Source of the DNA: GCA-002715885 sp045561575
Lineage (GTDB): Bacteria; Bacteroidota; Bacteroidia; Flavobacteriales; BACL11
Assembly (NCBI GenBank): GCA_045561575.1
Contig: JBJKXM010000058.1
Span: 1 to 34,652, forward strand
Direction: 5' to 3'
DNA length: 34,652 nucleotides
The notes under the pieces are model-generated. The model did no database searches and was not told where the DNA came from. It was given only the letters and a program-made list of their open reading frames with translations. A program made the position numbers and the translations under genes. Shown here piece by piece: positions 16,983 through 24,273 of the stretch (the stretch's first letter is position 1; every line of letters begins with the position of its first letter).

Positions 16983-17495
16983 TTATTTTTTTTGAGACTC
17001 TAAAAATCTATGTAAGGCAGGTCCTTTTAGATTTTTTGCTATTATGATTCCCTTGCCATTAATAAGGACATTTGAAGGAATACTTCTAATATTATATTTT
17101 TCAGAACCTTCAGATTGCCAACCTCCTAAATCAGATACATGATATTCCCAAAACAATTGATCTTGGTTAATTGCCTTTAACCAGGCATCCTTATTTTTAT
17201 CAAGAGATAGACTATAAATTTCAAACCCATTACCTTCTTTAAATTTTGTTTTATAATATTTTCTATAGACATCGACTAAATTAGGGTTTTCTATCCTACA
17301 AGGTCTACACCACGAGGCCCAAAAATCAATGAGAACTAATTTGTTTTTTATGTCTGACAATGACATTTCTTCACCATTTGGATTGTTGTAATTAAGATTT
17401 AATGCTTTGTCTCCAATGTTAATTCCAGATTTTTGGCTAAATGAGATAAAAGAAATAGAGGATAAGAAAATTAATAGAAATAATTTTTTAAACAT
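16983..17495 (-). CDS. TlpA-like periplasmic thioredoxin-family protein
   Basis: A 170-residue protein with a signal peptide (MFKKLFLLIFLSSISFISFS, about 1-20) and an AhpC/TSA-Redoxin type thioredoxin fold. The redox motif is C63-R-P-C66 in FWASWCRPCRIENP, and the cis-Pro loop is SIPSNVLING. Such proteins reduce or isomerise disulfides in the periplasm, often for cytochrome c or outer-membrane protein maturation. A partner cannot be assigned here, although a DsbD-like protein at the left end of the window could supply electrons (inference). It starts 4 bases after the murA stop and is probably in the same transcript. Confidence 0.93.
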   Translation of the reverse strand: MFKKLFLLIFLSSISFISFSQKSGINIGDKALNLNYNNPNGEEMSLSDIKNKLVLIDFWASWCRPCRIENPNLVDVYRKYYKTKFKEGNGFEIYSLSLDKNKDAWLKAINQDQLFWEYHVSDLGGWQSEGSEKYNIRSIPSNVLINGKGIIIAKNLKGPALHRFLESQKK

Positions 17496-17499
17496 AAAA

Positions 17500-18807
17500 C
17501 TAATTTACTCTTGTAATTTTTGCTCCCAAAGCATTTAGTCTTTTGTCAATATATTGATATCCTCTATCAATTTGCTCAACATTGTGTATTGTGCTTTCCC
17601 CATCAGCTGCAAGAGCAGCAATTAAAAGTGAAACCCCAGCTCTAATGTCTGGAGAAACCATAGTTGTAGCTTTGAATTTAGAACGTTGATTTAATCCTAT
17701 TACTGTTGCTCGATGTGGATCGCAAAGTATTATTTGAGCACCCATATCAATTAGTTTATCAACAAAGAATAATCTTGATTCGAACATTTTTTGATGAATT
17801 AAAACACTTCCATTTGCTTGAGAAGCAACAACTAAGATTATACTTAATAAATCAGGAGTAAATCCAGGCCAAGGAGCATCAGCAATAGTTAAAATAGAAC
17901 CGTCAATAAAATTTTCAATAGAATAATTTTCTTGAGAAGGGATAAAAATATCATCACCTTGCCTTTTTATTTTAATACCTAATTTTCTAAATGTATCTGG
18001 TATAATTCCAAGGTTATCATAAGAAACATCTTTTATTGTGATTTCTGATTTTGTAATAGCAGCTAAACCAATAAAACTTCCAATTTCAATCATGTCTGGA
18101 AGGATTCTATGAGTACATCCATTTAATTTTTGCACTCCATTTATTGAAATTAGGTTTGACCCTATACCACTAATTTGAGCCCCCATACTATTTAACATTT
18201 TGCAAAGTTGCTGCAGGTAAGGCTCACATGCAGCATTGTAAATTGTAGTTTCACCTTTTGCTAATACAGCAGTCATAATTATATTAGCAGTTCCTGTTAC
18301 TGAAGCTTCTTCAAGTAACATATAAGTTCCTTTAAGTTCTTTTGCGGTTACCTCATAATACCCTTCTTTTTTGTCATATGAAAAATCAGCTCCCAAGTTT
18401 TTAAATCCATTAAAATGTGTATCTAATCGTCTACGCCCAATTTTATCTCCTCCCGGTCTTGGAATAAACCCTTTGCCATATCTGGCAAGAAGAGGGCCAA
18501 TCATCATTATAGATCCTCTTATCGAGCTACTTTTCTTTTTATATTCATCACTAGCTAAGTAGTTAATATTGATTTCTTTTGCCTTAAATCTATATGTTTC
18601 ATCTTTTATTTTATCAACTTCAACCTCTAAATCTCTAAGCAAGTTAATTAATATGTTTACATCTCTAATATCTGGAACGTTTTCGATAATAACTTCTTGG
18701 TCAGTTAAAAGAACTGCACATAATATTTGAAGAGCCTCATTTTTTGCCCCCTGTGGTTTTATTTCTCCCTTTAATTTATTTCCTCCTTGAACTTTAAAAG
18801 TTGTCAT
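17500..18807 (-). CDS. murA: UDP-N-acetylglucosamine 1-carboxyvinyltransferase MurA, Asp-type active site
   Basis: MurA (435 residues) makes the first committed step of peptidoglycan synthesis, adding enolpyruvate from PEP to UDP-GlcNAc. Landmarks: QGAKNEALQI at about 19-28 (the Lys-Asn pair), the active-site loop RPGGDKIGRRRLDTH, the GTANI segment, and PWPGFTPD. The loop has D121 where the classic enzyme has Cys (Cys115 in E. coli). Asp at this position keeps the enzyme active but prevents covalent attack by fosfomycin, as established for mycobacterial and chlamydial MurA. The start codon directly follows the DUF4290 stop. Confidence 0.97.
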   Translation of the reverse strand: MTTFKVQGGNKLKGEIKPQGAKNEALQILCAVLLTDQEVIIENVPDIRDVNILINLLRDLEVEVDKIKDETYRFKAKEININYLASDEYKKKSSSIRGSIMMIGPLLARYGKGFIPRPGGDKIGRRRLDTHFNGFKNLGADFSYDKKEGYYEVTAKELKGTYMLLEEASVTGTANIIMTAVLAKGETTIYNAACEPYLQQLCKMLNSMGAQISGIGSNLISINGVQKLNGCTHRILPDMIEIGSFIGLAAITKSEITIKDVSYDNLGIIPDTFRKLGIKIKRQGDDIFIPSQENYSIENFIDGSILTIADAPWPGFTPDLLSIILVVASQANGSVLIHQKMFESRLFFVDKLIDMGAQIILCDPHRATVIGLNQRSKFKATTMVSPDIRAGVSLLIAALAADGESTIHNVEQIDRGYQYIDKRLNALGAKITRVN

Positions 18808-19404
18808 TTATCTTTTTTTCTTAAACTTCTTTTTATAATTTTTTGGATTTTTATTTATAACAGAAGATGATCGTATAAATTCAAAATCAGCTGGAAGTTT
18901 TAGCTTGTTATTTGATAGCTGATTGAGATGTAAAATGATAGTATCGTTACTAACAGAATGTTTGTTAAATAATAAATAAGATTTTTTCATGTGGTTAGCT
19001 ATCATACCCGTCATGATTTCCTTATCCCTTCCATCTTTTTGGTCAACAGCATATCTAATCATATTTTCAAGAGCTGCTCCGTAAAAAGGAAATTTAATCT
19101 TGTTTTTAGGATAATCCATTTTATCTGGTTTTTCTTCCAGTTTTTTAATTTCTGGAAGAGGGTATGGAGAATCAGCATCTAATTGAAACTGAGACATTAT
19201 AAAGAGGTGGTCCCATAATTTATGATTAAATTCTTTAAGGTCTCTAAGTTGTGGATTCATTTGACCCATAAAATTTATAATAGCGTTGACGCATTTATTT
19301 CTTTCTTCTTTGTCTTTTATATTAGTTGCATGTTCTACCATTTTTTGGACATGTCTTCCATATTCAGGTAAAATGAGATGATCTCTGGCGGTATTGTATT
19401 CCAT
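18808..19404 (-). CDS. DUF4290 protein
   Basis: A 198-residue protein with no signal peptide or membrane segment. The N-terminus MEYNTARDHLILPEYGRHVQ and the segment NPQLRDLKEFNHKLWDHLFI match the DUF4290 family, found next to murA in Bacteroidota as far as I recall. It looks mainly alpha-helical, with a very basic C-terminal tail (KNPKNYKKKFKKKR) that could bind nucleic acid or membrane surface. Function unknown. It is the first gene of the DUF4290-murA-TlpA transcript, with a -7 element at 19421-19428. Confidence 0.88.
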   Translation of the reverse strand: MEYNTARDHLILPEYGRHVQKMVEHATNIKDKEERNKCVNAIINFMGQMNPQLRDLKEFNHKLWDHLFIMSQFQLDADSPYPLPEIKKLEEKPDKMDYPKNKIKFPFYGAALENMIRYAVDQKDGRDKEIMTGMIANHMKKSYLLFNKHSVSNDTIILHLNQLSNNKLKLPADFEFIRSSSVINKNPKNYKKKFKKKR

Positions 19405-19420
19405 GAAATTATTATTTCAA

Positions 19421-19428
19421 CAAAGCTA
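19421..19428 (-). promoter_or_regulatory. Candidate -7 element (TAGCTTTG) of the DUF4290-murA transcript
   Basis: The minus strand reads TAGCTTTG, an exact TAnnTTTG match, 16 bases before the start codon at 19404. No good -33 TTG was found. Confidence 0.5.
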
Positions 19429-19467
19429 CGAAAAAAGTAATTTAATATTCTTGATTAATTGTAAATC

Positions 19468-21660
19468 TTAGAATTCAAGAGTTATGCCTAATAAATAATT
19501 TCTTTTTGCCTGAGGAAAATAACCTGCCATGTCATAAATTCCATCAGAAGCTAGAGTAGTGTAAGCATCACTACTTCTTGGGTCATATGAGTTAGATATA
19601 TATCTGTAAATCCAAGCATTGCTCACATACTCAACATCAAATAAGTTCTTTATTAAGAAACTAATTTTAGCATTTTTAAATAAAAAACTATTAAACTTAT
19701 AATCTATTTGTAAATTACTAATAAGGTAGTCGTCAAGTTTTCTTTCATCTGATGAAGTATTATCAATAAATTGTTCTCCAACATATTTAGAATTAAATAA
19801 TAAAGATATATCATCACTAAATTTATAATTGGCTTGCGCTGCCCAAATTAATTTAGGTGAAAATGCTAAATCTGTATTTTCATGTATAACTTGTGATTGA
19901 CCCCACGTATCCCAATTGTCAATAAATTGAGTGAAAGTATCAACTTTATTTTCGCTAATAGTTAGGTTTCCACTGATGTTTAGTTTTTTGGATAATTCAT
20001 ACGACCCTTCAACTTCCAATCCTCTTCTATATGATGATTTAATATTTTTACTTGTAAAGTAACCAACATCATTAATTTCTCCTGTCTTGATAAGTTGATT
20101 ATCATAATTCATATTAAATAAATTAATATTTAGCACCATCCATTTGTCACTATATTTATATCCAACTTCTGTGTCATAAAGAGTTTCATGAATAGGTCTT
20201 GAATTTGGGCTGCTTTCTACATAGTCTGCTCTATTGGGTTCTTTGTTAGCCACAGCGTATGAGCCATAGAATATTTGATTTTTATTTATTATGTGCGTAA
20301 GACCTAATTTGGGATTGAAGAATTCTAACTCAACATTTTGCTTCCCAATATTTCCATCTATGTCATTTCCATTAAACTCATAATCTATATTTCTTAATTG
20401 CATATCAATAAATAGAGATGTTTTTTGTGAAGCTGCATAATTAGCTTTAACAAAAATATTATTGTCATATTTTGTAGCAATGTTTCTGTAGTACTCATGT
20501 TCAAAAGTTCCATTGCTTGTAAATTCGGACCAAATTATATTTCCATAATGTTGACCGCTATATTTATTATAGGCTCCACCAACAATTAAGTCGATATTGT
20601 TTATTTTATGATTTAATGAATATGTTAGCCCACCAAAATCATTATTTAGCCATTTTCTTCTTATTAGGTCTGTTGTAAAAATAGTGTCATTACCAATGAA
20701 AATATCAGATAAGTTGTAATCTGATAAACTTTGATCTAATTTTTCTTGTTCATAATATCCTTCTCCATGAGTATAATGAGCTGCAATATTATAATTTGTT
20801 TTTTGGTTTAAATTCTTTGTGTAGTGTAGTTGATAATGTGTTTGATTATAATTGTCTACTTCGTTTTTATAAGTATAGCTATTGTATGTTCTGTTAGAGT
20901 CAAGATATGTTAAGGGTACTCCATTCCATGCTTGATATGTTCTTTCATGTCCAGAAAAAATTATTCCTTTTATAATTGATGTTTCATCAAAATAAGTTCC
21001 TTGAAGATAAAAAGATTTTAGATCAGATGAGGCTCTGTCAATATAACCATCTGAAGTTATTTGTGAAATTCTTGTATCGAAAGTGAATTTGTTATTTATT
21101 AAACCTGTGCCAAGTTCAACATTATTTTTTAAAGTATTAAATGAGCCAATTGTATTATTGGATTTGGCATATGCCAATTTATTTATCCCAATTGTTTTTA
21201 GATTTATACTCGCTCCAAATGCTGCTGCCCCGTTTGTTGACGTTCCAACCCCGCGCTGGATTTGAATATTTTCTAAAGAAGATGCGAAATCTGGCATATT
21301 TACCCACCAAACACCCTGACTTTCTGAATCATTAAGTGGAATGCCATTTATAGTTACATTAATTCTTGATGGGTCTGTACCTCTTATTCTAAAACCAGAG
21401 TAACCAATTCCAGCGCCAGCATCAGAAGTTGTTACTATTGAAGGTGTTAATGAAATTAAAGAAGGTAAGTCTTGTCCAAGATTTGATTTTTCAATTTCTT
21501 CTTTTTTAAGGTCAGTAAATGCAACTGGTGTTTTTTTATTTGCTTTGATTGCATTAACATTTACTTCTTTTAAGGTTTTTTTTATTGTTATGGAATCTAA
21601 TTGACCATATAAAAATAAAGGGAAAATTAGAACAAAAGTTAGAAAGTTTAATTTTTTCAT
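19468..21660 (-). CDS. TonB-dependent receptor, likely for thiamine or a precursor
   Basis: A 730-residue outer-membrane transporter. After a signal peptide (MKKLNFLTFVLIFPLFLYGQ, about 1-20) comes a short N-terminus without a carboxypeptidase-like domain. The plug domain follows (about 40-160; GYSGFRIRGTDPSRINVTIN, IQIQRGVGTSTNGAAAFGAS), then a beta-barrel ending in Phe (LLGITLEF). The leader holds a TPP riboswitch (21719-21793), which makes uptake of thiamine, its phosphates or a pyrimidine precursor the best assignment (inference from regulation). The upstream genes for a PnuC-type inner-membrane transporter and a NadR-like kinase fit the same pathway. Confidence 0.93.
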   Translation of the reverse strand: MKKLNFLTFVLIFPLFLYGQLDSITIKKTLKEVNVNAIKANKKTPVAFTDLKKEEIEKSNLGQDLPSLISLTPSIVTTSDAGAGIGYSGFRIRGTDPSRINVTINGIPLNDSESQGVWWVNMPDFASSLENIQIQRGVGTSTNGAAAFGASINLKTIGINKLAYAKSNNTIGSFNTLKNNVELGTGLINNKFTFDTRISQITSDGYIDRASSDLKSFYLQGTYFDETSIIKGIIFSGHERTYQAWNGVPLTYLDSNRTYNSYTYKNEVDNYNQTHYQLHYTKNLNQKTNYNIAAHYTHGEGYYEQEKLDQSLSDYNLSDIFIGNDTIFTTDLIRRKWLNNDFGGLTYSLNHKINNIDLIVGGAYNKYSGQHYGNIIWSEFTSNGTFEHEYYRNIATKYDNNIFVKANYAASQKTSLFIDMQLRNIDYEFNGNDIDGNIGKQNVELEFFNPKLGLTHIINKNQIFYGSYAVANKEPNRADYVESSPNSRPIHETLYDTEVGYKYSDKWMVLNINLFNMNYDNQLIKTGEINDVGYFTSKNIKSSYRRGLEVEGSYELSKKLNISGNLTISENKVDTFTQFIDNWDTWGQSQVIHENTDLAFSPKLIWAAQANYKFSDDISLLFNSKYVGEQFIDNTSSDERKLDDYLISNLQIDYKFNSFLFKNAKISFLIKNLFDVEYVSNAWIYRYISNSYDPRSSDAYTTLASDGIYDMAGYFPQAKRNYLLGITLEF

Positions 21661-21718
21661 TTTCGTAATTTTAAATTATTAATAAAACTTTTCTAGGGAA
21701 ATTGGTTTTTAACCAGTT

Positions 21719-21793
21719 CATATTCCTTGCTAGAATTACCTAGCCAGGTTCAATGGGTATAATCTCAGCCCTTGTTTTAAGGCACCCCTATAA
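21719..21793 (-). promoter_or_regulatory. TPP riboswitch (THI element)
   Basis: The minus strand reads AGGGGTGCC, a short variable stem, GGGCTGAGATTATACCC, TTGAACCTG, then a GCTAG...CTAGC stem around GTAATT and AAGGAA. These are the conserved blocks of the thiamine pyrophosphate aptamer (CTGAGA in the pyrimidine-sensing arm and GAACCTG...GGTAAT in the pyrophosphate arm) in the right order and spacing. Between it and the receptor start lies a small hairpin (TGGTT-AAA-AACCA, about 21703-21715) that could be the expression platform. TPP binding should repress the receptor. Confidence 0.93.
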
Positions 21794-21826
21794 AAGATAA
21801 TGTAAAACTAAAGAATTAATTTTAAC

Positions 21827-22333
21827 TCAGTTTATTATTTCATCAAGAAATTTTTTTGCTTGATCAAATCTTTTATCTCCCTTAATTATAACGTAAGGTT
21901 GATTTTGTTCTTGAATTTCTTTTAGAAAGATGTCAAAAATCTCATCACGATTATGCTCGCTTTCTCTCTGAGGATCATATTTCCATTTAATGTCAGGTTT
22001 GCATAATAGGTAAATTCTATTTTCTGTAACTTGTTCGTGTATTTTTTCTTTAATCCAGGGGTCACATTTTTGATACTTGAATTCAGACCATATTTTAATA
22101 GTAATTAGATCAGTATCACATATACACCTTTCTTCATATTTGTATTTTTTTTCATCTAGATACTGTTGATTGGCGATTTCAATTAAGTCCTTATACTCAT
22201 AAAAATTTTTATTTTTATTTAGAAAATCTCTTGCATATTCTCTTACAAGTTTAAGGTTATACTCACTTGATAAATTTTGTGCTAGAGTGGTTTTGCCACT
22301 ACATTCTGGACCAGAAACAATAAATTTAGTCAT
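21827..22333 (-). CDS. NadR/NRK-like P-loop kinase
   Basis: A 168-residue ATPase with Walker A G8-PECSGKT-T16, then REYARDFLNKN and a DTD motif (CDTDLITIKIWSE) as in the ribosylnicotinamide kinase domain of NadR. No nucleotidyltransferase domain is attached. Related stand-alone kinases occur beside PnuC genes in Bacteroidota. Here the start overlaps the PnuC gene by 8 bases, so the kinase probably phosphorylates the compound PnuC brings in, trapping it in the cell. Next to a TPP riboswitch, the substrate may be thiamine or its hydroxyethylthiazole/pyrimidine part instead of nicotinamide riboside. This assignment is inference. Confidence 0.85.
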   Translation of the reverse strand: MTKFIVSGPECSGKTTLAQNLSSEYNLKLVREYARDFLNKNKNFYEYKDLIEIANQQYLDEKKYKYEERCICDTDLITIKIWSEFKYQKCDPWIKEKIHEQVTENRIYLLCKPDIKWKYDPQRESEHNRDEIFDIFLKEIQEQNQPYVIIKGDKRFDQAKKFLDEIIN

Positions 22334-22898
22334 GTTTTTTTGTAAGCTTTATCCAATAAAAATACCCAAAAATTGCGATTAAAGTATAGACCATAAATAG
22401 AATAGCAGTTTGATCTAAATCTCTTGAGTAATAAAGATAGATCGAAGCAATGTCAACAGCAATGAAATACAACCAATTTTCCAATACCTTTTTAACCACC
22501 ATAATTGTTGCAAAAACGCTAAACACTGTAGTAAATGAGTCAAGAAGTGGCATTTTTGCATCTGTGTATGTGGATAGTGCATAGCCTAGAAAAAATGAAA
22601 TTAGCACACCAAGAATTATAATAAAAAAATGATGTTTTATTTTAAGTTCAATAATATCTGATTTTTTAATTTCAGTATTATCATTTTTACTTTTTAATCT
22701 TTTCCAACTTAAATATCCAATGATTGCCATCAGAAAATAAAAAATTTGCAAGCCAGTTTCGGCATATAATTTAGCATTATAGCAGATATATATATATAAA
22801 GCAACGCTAATTGCTGCTGCTATCCAGCACCAGATATTTTCTCTTGCAGCTAAGACAACGTAAGTGATCGAAAATAAAACAGCTAGTGTTTCAAGCAT
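22326..22898 (-). CDS. PnuC family transporter (nicotinamide riboside or thiamine, PnuT-like)
   Basis: A 190-residue inner-membrane protein with seven or so hydrophobic segments and the Trp-rich PnuC pattern (ENIWCWIAAAISVALYIYIC, GYLSWKRLK, VKKVLENWLYFIAVDI, FGYFYWIKL). PnuC proteins work by facilitated diffusion of vitamin B derivatives, made one-way by phosphorylation inside. The homologous PnuT transports thiamine and is often under TPP riboswitch control. Here the coupled kinase gene overlaps it and a TPP riboswitch follows within 530 bases, so PnuT function is favoured. The gene starts 2 bases downstream of the GGGP synthase stop. Confidence 0.9.
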   Translation of the reverse strand: MLETLAVLFSITYVVLAARENIWCWIAAAISVALYIYICYNAKLYAETGLQIFYFLMAIIGYLSWKRLKSKNDNTEIKKSDIIELKIKHHFFIIILGVLISFFLGYALSTYTDAKMPLLDSFTTVFSVFATIMVVKKVLENWLYFIAVDIASIYLYYSRDLDQTAILFMVYTLIAIFGYFYWIKLTKKHD

Positions 22899-22900
22899 TT

Positions 22901-23656
22901 TTAGACAGAATGTACGGCTTTTGAAATTTCTAAAATAAGATCATCGTTCTTTTCTATTGCATTACCGACAACAATCAAATCTGCTCCAGCATTACAATTA
23001 TCAATTGCTTTTTGGGCATTGCAAATGCCACCCCCAACAATCAGTGGAATATTTATTTGGTTGGACACTTGTTTAATCATGTCAATTTCAATAGGTTTTT
23101 CAGCTCCACTACCTCCGTCCATATAGATTAATTTCATTCCTAGATATTCTCCTGCAATTGCTGTACTTGTTGCAATACCATTTTTATTTCTTGGAATTGG
23201 CAAAGTATTACTCATATAACTTGCAGTAGTTGGCTTACCACTGTCAATAAGCATGTAGCCAGTTGAAATAACTTCTAAGCTAGTTTGTTTTAAAATAGGT
23301 GCTGAAATTACTTGCTTACCAATTAACAGCTCAGGATTTCTTCCTGAGATTAAGGATAGGAATAAAATTCCATCAGCATTTTTATTTATTTGCATTGCAT
23401 TTCCTGGAAATAAAATAACCGGAATATTAGAATTGTTTTTTATTGTTTTGATACATTCATCTAGATTATCATTTGTTAATAAACTTCCTCCAACAAAAAA
23501 ATAATCTACATTAGCTTCATTAGCTTTTTGAACTATTAATGATAAGACGGAGTTTTTTTGCTTATCTGGATCGATAAGTATTGCAAAAAGTTTTTTTCCT
23601 TTTGCTTTTTTCTCTAATATGCTGGTGTATAAATTCATCTGTTTTGTTAGATACAA
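22901..23656 (-). CDS. Geranylgeranylglyceryl phosphate synthase (GGGPS/PcrB family)
   Basis: A 251-residue TIM-barrel prenyltransferase that joins a polyprenyl diphosphate to glycerol-1-phosphate by an ether bond. Landmarks: FAILIDPDKQ near residue 30, YFFVGGSLL, VILFPGN, LIYMDGGSGA and the phosphate-binding IVGGGICN/IVVGNAIE. These match the group II enzymes found in Bacteroidota as well as Archaea. The called start (MYLTKQMNL) overlaps the upstream gene by 10 bases; the second Met at 23638 would leave a gap of 8 bases and is equally plausible. The physiological product in Bacteroidota is not well settled. Confidence 0.94.
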   Translation of the reverse strand: MYLTKQMNLYTSILEKKAKGKKLFAILIDPDKQKNSVLSLIVQKANEANVDYFFVGGSLLTNDNLDECIKTIKNNSNIPVILFPGNAMQINKNADGILFLSLISGRNPELLIGKQVISAPILKQTSLEVISTGYMLIDSGKPTTASYMSNTLPIPRNKNGIATSTAIAGEYLGMKLIYMDGGSGAEKPIEIDMIKQVSNQINIPLIVGGGICNAQKAIDNCNAGADLIVVGNAIEKNDDLILEISKAVHSV

Positions 23657-24225
23657 ACATACACTAAAAAGTGATTATTTATCTTTTGAAAGTTTAAAAC
23701 AAGATTTTTTTTCTGAAATGTTGTGTGGATTTGTTTTTTTTTTGGGTCAATTTTTTGAATAATAATATCTTTTTTGAAATCAATTTCTCCCCGTTGATGT
23801 AGTTTGTATATAGCTTCTTTTGCGCTCCAAGCCAATGTAGCTTCCATCTTATTATCTAAAATACTATCGTTGTTAGAGATAAATTTATGTATTATTTTTA
23901 ATGGTTTATTACTTATTTTCTCAATGTCAACAGCTGCTTTTTTTTCACTGATGATTACAGCAATTAAATCACTTGAGTGTGAAATAGAAATCTTTCTACC
24001 ATCATTTAATTTTGGTGCTCCAAATTGATTATATGATATGATTAATTCTTTATCAATTTGTTGTAATAGCAATCTAGTTAAGATATATTCTAGTTGGCGT
24101 TTTTCACTTTTGAGTTTTAGAGGAATTGGCTTGTTATATACTTGTATAGCTTCATCAAGATTTTCTTTGATTTCCCATATCCCAAGCACATGATTTTCTT
24201 GTCTTTTTATTAGCACTAATCCCAT
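23647..24225 (-). CDS. 4'-phosphopantetheinyl transferase superfamily protein
   Basis: A 192-residue Sfp/AcpS-type enzyme that moves the phosphopantetheine arm of CoA onto a Ser of a carrier protein. The two metal and catalytic motifs are AVDIEKI (Asp-x-Glu, about 115-121) and WSAKEAIYKLH (Trp-Ser-x-Lys-Glu, about 148-158); an upstream ISHSSDLIAVI gives the CoA-binding His. It is the first gene of a minus-strand run that continues with GGGP synthase. No carrier protein or synthase gene is nearby, so it may be the general ACP-activating enzyme. It is divergent from ahcY across 48 bases. Confidence 0.92.
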   Translation of the reverse strand: MGLVLIKRQENHVLGIWEIKENLDEAIQVYNKPIPLKLKSEKRQLEYILTRLLLQQIDKELIISYNQFGAPKLNDGRKISISHSSDLIAVIISEKKAAVDIEKISNKPLKIIHKFISNNDSILDNKMEATLAWSAKEAIYKLHQRGEIDFKKDIIIQKIDPKKKQIHTTFQKKNLVLNFQKINNHFLVYVCI

Positions 24226-24246
24226 GTAGAAATATAATATAATTAG

Positions 24247-24254
24247 TATATTTG
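24247..24254 (+). promoter_or_regulatory. -7 element (TATATTTG) of ahcY
   Basis: TATATTTG is an exact TAnnTTTG match and ends 19 bases before the ahcY start codon at 24274. The expected -33 TTG is not clear. Confidence 0.5.
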
Positions 24255-24273
24255 CATCCCTAAAAAAATAAAG

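Noticed and set aside
22326..22898. Simple assignment of the PnuC protein as a nicotinamide riboside/NMN transporter.
   Set aside because: Kept only as an alternative: the adjacent TPP riboswitch and receptor favour thiamine, though sequence alone cannot separate the two.
24229..24236. TATATTTC on the minus strand as a promoter of the phosphopantetheinyl transferase gene.
   Set aside because: It ends only about 3 bases from the start codon and misses the final G, so it would imply a leaderless transcript on weak grounds.
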